From positions 1-40,107 of the forward strand of contig MLAK01000999.1 of assembly GCA_001839685.1 (NCBI GenBank): 40,107 nucleotides of DNA. Direction: 5' to 3'. Origin of the DNA: Tritrichomonas foetus (Eukaryota > Parabasalia > Tritrichomonadida > Tritrichomonadidae). The position numbers and the translations under genes were made by a program. This document shows, one piece after another, positions 27,960 through 35,717 of the stretch (position 1 is its first letter; each line of letters opens with the position of its first letter). The notes below the pieces were generated by a model, which searched no databases, was not told the DNA's origin, and was given only the letters and a program-made list of their open reading frames with translations.

Positions 27960-27965
27960 TCACTT
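27960..27965 (+). promoter_or_regulatory. Inr of the cyclin gene
   Basis: The plus strand reads TCACTT with predicted +1 at 27962 and a 9-nt leader before the ATG at 27971. A second match, TCATTT at 27955-27960, overlaps it by one base, so start-site choice may vary. Confidence 0.6.
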
Positions 27966-27970
27966 TCAAA

Positions 27971-29338
27971 ATGAATGAGAAAGAAAACGACAAATCAGCA
28001 TCAAACACAGCCGACTATGAATCCATCCCTCGTCCAACAACACCCGAGTTTGATTTTCCTTTAACCCAACTTCCAAATCCAACTCCAGAATATTCCCCGG
28101 AATATTCGCAATCGCCATTTCGCGGCTCGCAGTATTGTCCGTCACAGAAGCACGACTGTAACAGCAATGTTAGCCAAAATATCGCATCTCAGGGTGATAC
28201 GGGTGGCAACAGGCTTGATTTTTGGTCGCAAGAAAAAATATCGTTTAATTTTGACGAATGCTCTCAAGCTGGGTGCTCTCAAAGTCGCTGCTCACAATTC
28301 TACTGTTCGCAAGTCGATGAAATCGCTTTTTGCTCGCAAGCCAATCCGGTCGAATATAATCCAAAAGTTTATCCTCTCGATTCCTATACATGCGTGCCTA
28401 TGTACCGTGCATCAATAATTGCAGAAGTCAGGGCCGCAGATCTCAAACTTACACCGACAGATTCAATATTAGAAGCGCAAAACCAAGCTCTTAATATATG
28501 CAATACAACTTCAGATATATTCTGTAAAGCGTCGATAAACAGTGATGGAAAATCGGAAAACAACGAAAACAACAACATGTCGAATGTCTCTGGCTTGAAA
28601 AATGAAGTAAACCATTCAATTTATCAAAGTGAAGTTCACTTGAATGATGACTACAATACAATCACTGCTTCTGATCGAGAGGCAATGATTGTTTGGATGA
28701 TTGACAATATGGTTCAACTTGAAGTTTCATCTCGTGCCCTCTTCCTCGCTGTTCGACTTTTTGATCGATCTCTCACCAAAATTAAAATGGACAAAGAAAC
28801 CATTATGAAGTACACAATTGCTTGCCTTTCTCTTGGAGCTAAGTTCGAAAATTCATTTGCCCAGTCAGTCTCAAATTACGCCGAGTCATCCCAAAAATTC
28901 ACCGAAGACGAAATCATTAACAGTGAAAAAGACATTTTGTTGGCTTTCAATTTCGAGTTAAATCAACCCACAGAGATATTCTTTCTGAAGATCTGGCTCA
29001 ACAGTGTTTGTGGTGACAATGATCTAGCAATGACAGTTGTTTTTGTTGGATTCTGCTCATTTTTCAACATCACAGTTCGTACAGAGCTCGCTGAGGTTGT
29101 CGCTGCTGCAGTCTTTCGAATTGCAGTTAACGCGTGTGGAAATAAAAAATATTGTTTAAGCGTCTTAAATGAAACAATTGAACTATATGGTGAAACGCGA
29201 ATAAAATCATGTGAAGAAGCAATTGTTGACACTATTGGCCAAATCGTGAGTGATGAAAATTCCACTTTGAGGTGTATGTTTGCAATGCCTGAAAGAGGGT
29301 CAGTTGCAACAAAGTACAACTATGAAGTATCTAAGTAG
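27971..29338 (+). CDS. Cyclin with an N-terminal SQ/TQ cluster
   Basis: A 455-residue protein. Residues about 222-335 form a cyclin box: DREAMIVWMIDNM (235-247) corresponds to the MRAILxDWL region, followed by LFLAVRLFDR, YTIACLSLGAKFE and FTEDEIINSEKDILLAFNFEL. Residues about 336-440 look like a C-terminal cyclin lobe. This is closest in style to mitotic A/B-type cyclins, which activate Cdk kinases; I would not name the subtype. The first 125 residues are disordered and hold 11 SQ and one TQ dipeptide (32-123), five as CSQ, plus several Ser/Thr-Pro sites (TTPEF, NPTPE, YSPEY). The SQ cluster is of the kind phosphorylated by ATM/ATR kinases; Ser/Thr-Pro sites suit Cdk. A good Inr lies 9 nt upstream. 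Confidence 0.88.
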   Translation: MNEKENDKSASNTADYESIPRPTTPEFDFPLTQLPNPTPEYSPEYSQSPFRGSQYCPSQKHDCNSNVSQNIASQGDTGGNRLDFWSQEKISFNFDECSQAGCSQSRCSQFYCSQVDEIAFCSQANPVEYNPKVYPLDSYTCVPMYRASIIAEVRAADLKLTPTDSILEAQNQALNICNTTSDIFCKASINSDGKSENNENNNMSNVSGLKNEVNHSIYQSEVHLNDDYNTITASDREAMIVWMIDNMVQLEVSSRALFLAVRLFDRSLTKIKMDKETIMKYTIACLSLGAKFENSFAQSVSNYAESSQKFTEDEIINSEKDILLAFNFELNQPTEIFFLKIWLNSVCGDNDLAMTVVFVGFCSFFNITVRTELAEVVAAAVFRIAVNACGNKKYCLSVLNETIELYGETRIKSCEEAIVDTIGQIVSDENSTLRCMFAMPERGSVATKYNYEVSK

Positions 29339-29806
29339 TTCAATTTAATATTTTGAAAATGATATTTGTTTAAAATTCTATATAGCAACAAGATTAGATC
29401 GAGATTAATCCAAAATTTATATCTGATATAAGAATTATGTTATAAATATACTAACTAATTAGTAAAATGTATTCATTGATGATTTGAACATCTCTATTTT
29501 GATGTTTGAATGAAACAGGCTTTTCATTATTAATTCTAATTTCACCCCTCTCTTGAAATTATCTCACATTTAGTTAAACATAAATATTTGGTTCTTCTCA
29601 ATGAAGTATATGTGATTTCAAACATTATGGTGAGCATCTAGCAATTAATGATTAGGTTTGGATAATGAATTTCATGTAAAATAGGAACAGTATGATATGA
29701 ATAGATATTGAGTATATTGAGTAGTTATGTGGTCAGTGGATTTCTGGACAGCCAATTATAGATAGAATATATTTTGATAAGTTTACACGATTAAAAAATT
29801 ACTCAG
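29339..29806. other. Intergenic region
   Basis: About 468 nt of AT-rich sequence between the cyclin and PAF1-like genes. ACGATTAA near 29787 precedes the next ATG by about 20 nt. No gene, RNA or repeat seen. Confidence 0.5.
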
Positions 29807-31549
29807 ATGGCATCAACCAGAAACAAGGCCATCTATCAGAACACGCTTCCTCCTCTTCAAGCGGACTGCCTCTTACCTCTCTTCAAAATTCCAACATTAT
29901 CTATGGAATATTCCGAAAACTCCTCTCTCGTAAATAAATCCTCGATTGAATTTAACAACGACTCCCTTCTCGGTATTCCTATTTCTCTTGTTGACCTCAC
30001 AAATTACTACAAATGCAGCACGGATGTTTCTGACATCAACGAAGACGATTTCAAGTACGCTCCAGATCTTGCCGAAAATAATAAGCAGATCGACCTCAGT
30101 ATGCCAGTTGATACCCTCCAAATTCGTGTCCATGACGCTGAAGAAAAACAAAAGATCAAAAGTATGCAACAGGCTCCAAAGAAAGCCTATCTCAAAAACG
30201 ATAAATTTTATGAATCACCAGACGATCCCGAAATTCAGAAGCAATTGAAGAACGCATTCGGAAATGACATTCCAAAAGGAGAAGTCAAGCTCATCAAACC
30301 CGGCCAGGACCTCGCCACACTCATCGTTCGCCAGCATCTTGAAATCTTCAATAACGAGAACATCATTTTGCGTTCATCTGATAAAAAATACCTCAAAGTT
30401 TTTGAACCAGAACCACCAGAAGAAGAAGCCAACGAAGAGGGCAAACAGACCGCAAAGAGGTCATTTTCAATCACCGAGAAAAAGTCGTTCAATAAAGCAT
30501 ATATTTATGAAGACAACGATGGAAATTATAATCTCGGTGTTGTTAAGAGCACACAAACACTCTTCCTCATCCCGAAGAAAGACATGATGCGCGAGAAGAT
30601 GATAGCAACACCAGTCGTCTTCACAAATGGTCAATCAGCGCAACGTCGATCCCGCCAGAATGACGACGAAACAGATGAAAGGAAAGATGATAGAGCCCAT
30701 GAAAGCGAGCATCACAGAAGGCATAGCTCAGATGATGAAGATAGGTCTGGATCAGATAGGAGTGGTCGCTCAGACACCGATAACGAAGATAGAAGACTCT
30801 CTTCTAGATCTGGATCAGATAATGATAGAAAACTCGACAGAAGCGATAGTACAAGAAGTGGAAGCGATAGAACAAGTGATAGTGATGATGATAATAGAAG
30901 AAGAAATGATAGCGATGATGATCGAAGGAAGATATCTCGAAGTGAATCAAGCAATTCAAGCGACGATCATCGAGATCGCAAATCAGACAGTTCCAGAAAT
31001 AACAGTGACAACGAAAGTGATAAACACTCTGACGATTCCAGACGATTGTCAGCCAAGAATTCCGATTCGGACAGTGAAAGAAAATCAGACAGCGATAGGC
31101 ACTCGGATGAAAACTCAGATAGACACTCTGACAGAAACTCAGATAGACACTCTGACAGAAACTCGGACAGAAATTCAGACAGAAACTCAGATAGACACTC
31201 TGACAGAAACTCGGACAGAAATTCAGACAGAAACTCAGATAGACACTCTGACAGAAACTCGGACAGAAATTCAGACAGAAACTCAGATAGAAATTCAGAT
31301 AGAAACTCAGATAGAAATTCAGACAGAAACTCAGACAGTGAGAGACACTCTGATCAACATTCTGATCGACACTCTGATAGAAGATCCGATTCAGACAGCG
31401 AAAGAAAGTCAGATAGCGATAGGCACTCTGATCGACATTCAGATAGGCGCTCAGACAGCGATAGAAGCGATTCAGGAAGTGACCGAGAAAGAGACGACAA
31501 GAAGGAAGAAGTCAGTCACATCGACTACAGCTCCAGTGACTCTGATTAA
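29807..31549 (+). CDS. PAF1: PAF1-like transcription elongation factor subunit with Ser/Asp/Arg repeat tail
   Basis: A 580-residue protein in two halves. The N-terminal half follows Paf1: an early AIYQNTLPPLQADCLLPLF (compare the YQNSLP...LLxYP start of yeast Paf1), LLGIPISLVDLTN (matching the LGxPxDL motif), KAYLKNDKFYESPDDP, and KAYIYEDNDGNYNLGVVKST (about 235-255), matching the conserved strand pair before the Paf1 C-terminal region. Paf1 is the scaffold of the PAF complex that travels with RNA polymerase II and promotes histone modification. From about residue 280 the protein is low complexity, mostly SDR, HSDR and NSDR repeats, more Arg-rich than the acidic tail of animal or yeast Paf1. 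Stop TAA is followed by A (TAAA). The alternative, an SR-type splicing protein, is less likely because of the N-terminal half. Confidence 0.68.
   Translation: MASTRNKAIYQNTLPPLQADCLLPLFKIPTLSMEYSENSSLVNKSSIEFNNDSLLGIPISLVDLTNYYKCSTDVSDINEDDFKYAPDLAENNKQIDLSMPVDTLQIRVHDAEEKQKIKSMQQAPKKAYLKNDKFYESPDDPEIQKQLKNAFGNDIPKGEVKLIKPGQDLATLIVRQHLEIFNNENIILRSSDKKYLKVFEPEPPEEEANEEGKQTAKRSFSITEKKSFNKAYIYEDNDGNYNLGVVKSTQTLFLIPKKDMMREKMIATPVVFTNGQSAQRRSRQNDDETDERKDDRAHESEHHRRHSSDDEDRSGSDRSGRSDTDNEDRRLSSRSGSDNDRKLDRSDSTRSGSDRTSDSDDDNRRRNDSDDDRRKISRSESSNSSDDHRDRKSDSSRNNSDNESDKHSDDSRRLSAKNSDSDSERKSDSDRHSDENSDRHSDRNSDRHSDRNSDRNSDRNSDRHSDRNSDRNSDRNSDRHSDRNSDRNSDRNSDRNSDRNSDRNSDRNSDSERHSDQHSDRHSDRRSDSDSERKSDSDRHSDRHSDRRSDSDRSDSGSDRERDDKKEEVSHIDYSSSDSD
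31105..31345. repeat. In-frame 12-bp repeats with three identical 48-bp higher-order copies
   Basis: The 12-bp unit encodes (H/N)SDR. Within it, the 48-bp block beginning AGATAGACACTCTGACAGAA is present three times without a single difference: 31141-31188, 31189-31236 and 31237-31284. More diverged 12-bp units flank it. The period is a multiple of three, so length changes keep the frame. Confidence 0.92.
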
Positions 31550-32042
31550 AGAAATATACATCATTTTCATTTTTTTTTTTATTTTTTAATTTATTTTCAA
31601 ATGCATAATCAGCAAGTGTTGTGATGAAACAACAACCTAATAGTGCTTTTCTTTTCCATGAGAAAAAAGACAAAAGAGTTATTATGACTAAACGATTGTT
31701 TGGTAGTTGATGATAGTTAAACAATAACCAAGTAAATATCTCTAAATTCAAAGCAGGATTAGTAATAAATAATAAATAAAAAATATAATTCATCACAATT
31801 TGAGGATTTGTCCTGCACGAGTAAAACATATTTATTGAAGACAGGTTTTATAATAATATACTGTCATGAGTACAATTGTAGAATCACCAGCTTTGCTTCT
31901 CACTAGAAAAAAGGGAAAAACGCGGATTTTTTGAATGTATGAATAAATTATTCAAAAAATGAAGAAATCTAAACTTTTTGTGAGATTAAACGGCCAACAG
32001 ACGTTGTCAATTTAATTTATTAAACAGAATCTAGTTTTTTAC
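31550..32042. other. Intergenic region
   Basis: About 493 nt, AT-rich with T tracts after the PAF1-like stop. No Inr is obvious before the next gene; ACGTTGT lies about 45 nt upstream. No gene or RNA seen. Confidence 0.5.
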
Positions 32043-32609
32043 ATGTCTACATCTCCATCTCCAAGCGTTACGCCAACGAAATCAGTTACCCCAACACGTG
32101 CCAGCGATTATTCGTGGGTTACAGGCTTCCAAGATTTTGTTCGTCTTATGCGCCAATATCCGCTTTTCACAGTCACCTTCATCATTTTCCACTCATTCAT
32201 CGCTTATACACTCGTTGGTTCTTACAGAGGCAGAATAACCTCATATGAAACCAATGTCTGCTCTCAATTCAAGGCCCATCCAAATCAATACCATAACGGA
32301 ACAGATTGGCTCCCAATGCCTGAAGGAGACCTCTTAGAATTGTACAACCGCTTATATCCAAAGATTAAATCCAGCAGAAACGTTTTCTTCGAAGATCTCG
32401 AAGCTCTCGCATATCCAGCATCACTCGAAGAGGCCAAGGCTGCTGTCCAAATCAAAGGAGAGTTCTTCGTCCATCCATACCGTGCAATCATTCCATGCAA
32501 GACCGAATCAACAGATGCAAGCGGCCTCCTCGTCTGCTCCCTCATCTACATCATTTCATTTGCCGCATTCCTTGCATACCTCGTTAGTCCATTCGGATGG
32601 CTCAAGTAA
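32043..32609 (+). CDS. Two-TM membrane protein of unknown function
   Basis: A 188-residue protein starting MSTSPSPSVTPTKS. Residues 1-39 are a Ser/Thr/Pro-rich tail with three PS/VTP motifs. Hydrophobic spans at about 40-59 (PLFTVTFIIFHSFIAYTLV) and 161-182 (GLLVCSLIYIISFAAFLAYL) enclose a 100-residue loop holding one N-glycosylation motif (Asn85-Gly-Thr) and two Cys (73, 152) that could pair. The last six residues after the second span are short. I infer a hairpin topology with both ends in the cytosol and the loop in the lumen. Codon use is rich in C-ending codons, as in the 1355-aa gene, suggesting strong expression. I do not recognise the family; an ER or hydrogenosomal membrane subunit is possible. 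Confidence 0.8.
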   Translation: MSTSPSPSVTPTKSVTPTRASDYSWVTGFQDFVRLMRQYPLFTVTFIIFHSFIAYTLVGSYRGRITSYETNVCSQFKAHPNQYHNGTDWLPMPEGDLLELYNRLYPKIKSSRNVFFEDLEALAYPASLEEAKAAVQIKGEFFVHPYRAIIPCKTESTDASGLLVCSLIYIISFAAFLAYLVSPFGWLK

Positions 32610-33389
32610 CTCATAAATATTCGTTTATCTCATTTTATTTATTTCCTTTTTTTTCACTTTTTTTTTATCGTTTTTTTTTGGTTCCTCCTTTTTTTAGGAA
32701 CGCTGTGATGACCATATTAACGAAATTCTGAAACAGTTAAACGAATGAAAAAAGATAATGGGTAAAACCATATTACTATCTTTGTCGAAAAACTCATCCC
32801 TTGGCTATAACCGATGTCCATCCAAAAGAGTAGAATTGGTTTTTGTTGAAGGAAAGAAATTTGTAAAAATGTAACCATGATATTGTCAATTATTGTTTTT
32901 CTGAATAATGATATTTAGAGCCAAGCTTTGCTATATATATGGGGCTAATAACTTGTGTGCACACATATGCATCAATACACTTCTATCATTCATAAATTTT
33001 TGACATCAAACCTTATTTTCACCAATTTGCACACTAGTGGTATTAAAAATCATGGAACTCAATATAAATGCAATTATTGAGTAGTTAATACTAATATTAA
33101 ATTGTTCTAAGAGTTTTTATCAAATTACCAATCAAATGAGATATCAAAAAAGATAACAAATGATTTTAATTGAGAATATATATTTAAATATAATGGTTAT
33201 GGAATATTTAGCGTGCTTTATTATGATCTATAATTTCTTGATGGATGAGAAATGAAAATGATCAACAATCATTGAAAATGGAAAATTTTGATTGAAAAAT
33301 TGTTGTCTATCGTTACATTCATGACTTTTTCAATATGTAAATTCGGAGTTACCAAAAAATTGAATGCAATACGTTAACAAAAACTTTAA
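32610..33389. other. Intergenic region
   Basis: About 780 nt. It begins with T-rich tracts and a small inverted repeat, GTTCCT (32681-32686) and AGGAAC (32696-32701), with a 9-nt loop of mostly T. ACGTTAA at 33371-33377 lies 12 nt before the next ATG. No gene or convincing RNA seen. Confidence 0.5.
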
Positions 33390-34313
33390 ATGCTTAGTCA
33401 CACCTGGGGAAAAGGTAAAACCCCAACAATAACAAAGCCAGCACTTGGCAATCTCAAACCCGTTTCCACGCTTGAAGGGAATGAAAGCTCAGAATTTCCA
33501 AATGCCAAATTAATCAATCTCGAAAGAACAGTTTCCGAACAAATCGACGAAATTTGTGAACTACGAAGACAATTACTTGAAGAAAAGGCCAAAAATTTAG
33601 CCTTAGAACAGAAAATTCAAGAAATGACCGACTTTTTGGACGATTACGGATTGAAATGGGTTGGTGGACCTCGCCCGCAAAAGGACGATTCGAATCCTTT
33701 TGTGTTTGGACCGGACCACAGCCTGTTTATTCAGAAAATTGAGGAATTAAATAATATCGCCGAACCAACGAAAATTGAATTCGTTCAAAATGGAAATATT
33801 TCAACCTTGAAATATCAAAAGCCGGTTACAATTGCTCTCTACGATAAAGGATTTACGTTGGATGGAAATTCAATTCGATTATATGAAAAGCCGATTAATC
33901 AATCATTTTTGAAAGACATCCTTGATGGATTCTTTCCACAAGAATTCAAAGAAAAATTCCCGGAAGGAATTAAGTTTAAGGTGGAAGACAAAAGAAGCCA
34001 AAACATCATACGGCCAAATATGAATAGAAATGAAAAAAATACTTCATCGAATCTTGAATTACTTCCACCACCAACAAATATTGGATCAGGTGATGGTGTT
34101 GTAAAGCTCAGAATTCCGGCTCTTCCTGATGTTGTGGTTCGTATTTCAAAAGAAATGAAAGTTTCTGATTTAATTCATCTCATTGAAGATAATTTTGACA
34201 TACATCAAATAAAACTAGCGTCTCCTCTAACTACAGAAGCGTTTGATGAAAATGCATTATTATCTAATGTTGGATTATATCCACGCGGTTATGCAATTGT
34301 TGTTTATAAATAA
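33390..34313 (+). CDS. SEP- and UBX-domain protein, UBXN11-like
   Basis: A 307-residue protein. Residues about 42-80 are a coiled coil, followed by DFLDDYGLKWVG (81-92), a short motif that in animals marks UBXN11 (socius). Residues about 146-203 form a SEP domain: IALYDKGFTLDGN, IRLYEKP, and FLKDILDGFFPQEF, as in p47 and UBXN11. Residues about 233-307 form a UBX/ubiquitin-like fold (VKLRIPALPDVVVRI ... LLSNVGLYPRGYAIVVYK). UBX proteins are adaptors that connect the AAA ATPase p97/Cdc48 to substrates. There is no N-terminal UBA, which argues against p47/NSFL1. Stop TAA is followed by A (TAAA). The exact orthology is less sure than the domain layout. Confidence 0.8.
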   Translation: MLSHTWGKGKTPTITKPALGNLKPVSTLEGNESSEFPNAKLINLERTVSEQIDEICELRRQLLEEKAKNLALEQKIQEMTDFLDDYGLKWVGGPRPQKDDSNPFVFGPDHSLFIQKIEELNNIAEPTKIEFVQNGNISTLKYQKPVTIALYDKGFTLDGNSIRLYEKPINQSFLKDILDGFFPQEFKEKFPEGIKFKVEDKRSQNIIRPNMNRNEKNTSSNLELLPPPTNIGSGDGVVKLRIPALPDVVVRISKEMKVSDLIHLIEDNFDIHQIKLASPLTTEAFDENALLSNVGLYPRGYAIVVYK

Positions 34314-34450
34314 AATTTGTATCTATCGAACATTCATTTTCAGTGAAATTTTCACATGGTTTTATTTTATCCATGATTTTCCTAAAACTATGTTTCTGAT
34401 AACGGTTGAGATTGACCTTAAATTGACCTACTAATGTGTTAATTTCCCCA

Positions 34451-35470
34451 ATGATTAGTTTTTTTCCTACTATTGATGAAGTATGCAAGGTTAAAACTAT
34501 ATTTGACTTGGAAAAATGATTTAGTGTCTCTTATGTAGAAAATGGTAATTCCATTTCTTTATCATGTCTAAATGATCTCCAATCACCAAATGATTATAAA
34601 ATCTCGACTAATTTTCATGTGGGATTATTTTCAATTGGATCTATGTTCTGCCCTTTAGAAGAGAAAAACAAAACTTCTAGCTTGGGAGTTCAATCACATT
34701 TTCCGAATATTCACGACGCAATTTCACCTAACTTTTCAATTGCTTTTCACAATCATAATACCTACTCAGTTCATTTTTTCACTGATATAATTTCACTGTG
34801 TTTTGTCCCTCCTTATTATCACTTTCAAATGAATCTGAAGGCGGAAAACTCTTCACTTCACTCTAGTTTACATCTTAATCATAGAAATTCCTTTCATATA
34901 GATTTGATTCAATGTGCTTGCCATTTTGATGTATTTAAAGCATGTTTTTCTCTTTTTCCTGAACATAGAATCAAAAAAATGTCTTTTGAACTCACATTTT
35001 TATCTGAATTTTTCTTTCCAGAAATCAAAAATGATGTTAATTGGAAGTTCTCTTCAAAATTTAATATTGATTATGATGCTAATTGGAAGATCTTTAATGA
35101 AGAACTCTTTTATTCATGGGAATTTAATACGCTTTGCTTTGATGTTGATATGAATTATCAAAAATATCATGTAAAATTGTCTAAATCTGGTATACAGACT
35201 GATTTTGGAAACCTTTATCTCAGCTCAGATTTACTTTATTCTGATGGGAAATATCTAATTAATGTCTCTTCTAAGCTTGACATTCTTGATGGTAGAAATT
35301 CTTTGTCAATGAATTTGGATACGGAAGGACAGTCAGTTTTATCAATGAAATATTTCATTGATAAATGTAAGCCTAAAGTTGAAATAGGAGCATACACAAA
35401 ATTAAATTTATTGAATTTTAATTCTCATATAAGCGACTATGGTTTTAATGTGATATTTGATGGTAGCTAA
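34451..35470 (+). CDS. Tom40/VDAC-like beta-barrel protein, frame broken by one TGA
   Basis: The frame starts at ATG 34451 (MISFFPTIDE), meets TGA at codon 23 (34517-34519), then stays open for 316 codons to TAA 35468-35470. The downstream part alternates polar and hydrophobic residues in strands of about 10, as in outer-membrane barrels: LSCLND, TNFHVGLFSIG, YLINVSSKLDI, LSMKYFIDK, VEIGAYTKLNLL. The last strand, DYGFNVIF, fits the mitochondrial beta-signal (polar-x-Gly-x-x-hydrophobic-x-hydrophobic). Layout and length (about 339 aa with the TGA read through) resemble Tom40, the import pore; trichomonads use Tom40 homologues in the hydrogenosome. If translation began at the next in-frame ATG after the stop (34643), the first strands would be lost. 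It may be a sequencing error, a recent nonsense mutation or a real shorter product. VDAC is the main alternative. Confidence 0.58.
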
Positions 35471-35717
35471 ATCATAAACTTAAATTTATCTAGCACTATA
35501 TACTTTTTTCTTAATGACTCATAGCGAATTTGGTGAGAATTCTTTCATAATTCATATTTTCCATATTTTCGAAAGTTTATATTTTTATGACTAAAAATGG
35601 TTTATTTCAAAAAATTCAATAAATTAACATGAAAACTAAACAAAAACAAAAAGTATAGGTATTTCTATATTTTAGTCATATAAATATAAAAAAATAAGAT
35701 CAAAACATAAAATGAAT
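35471..35717. other. Convergent intergenic region
   Basis: About 247 nt between the beta-barrel gene (plus) and the pseudokinase gene (minus). AT-rich; no feature seen. Confidence 0.5.

Noticed and set aside
30627..31589. 320-codon plus-strand ORF overlapping the PAF1-like gene
   Set aside because: It is the +1 frame of the 12-bp repeats, which keep any frame open. The PAF1 frame has the conserved N-terminal half and a proper start.
32700..32740. C/D-box snoRNA-like pair, GTGATGA then CTGA
   Set aside because: Only about 16 nt separate the two boxes, there is no usable terminal stem, and no second C'/D' pair follows at the right distance.
34481..34524. Possible 44-nt intron (GTATGC ... TTTAG) that would remove the TGA in the beta-barrel gene
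   Set aside because: Joining the flanks changes the frame and leads to an early stop, and the ACTAAC branch motif known for trichomonad introns is missing.
34619..35470. Start of the beta-barrel gene at GTG 34619
   Set aside because: GTG is not a usual eukaryotic start and barrel-like sequence continues upstream to 34520.
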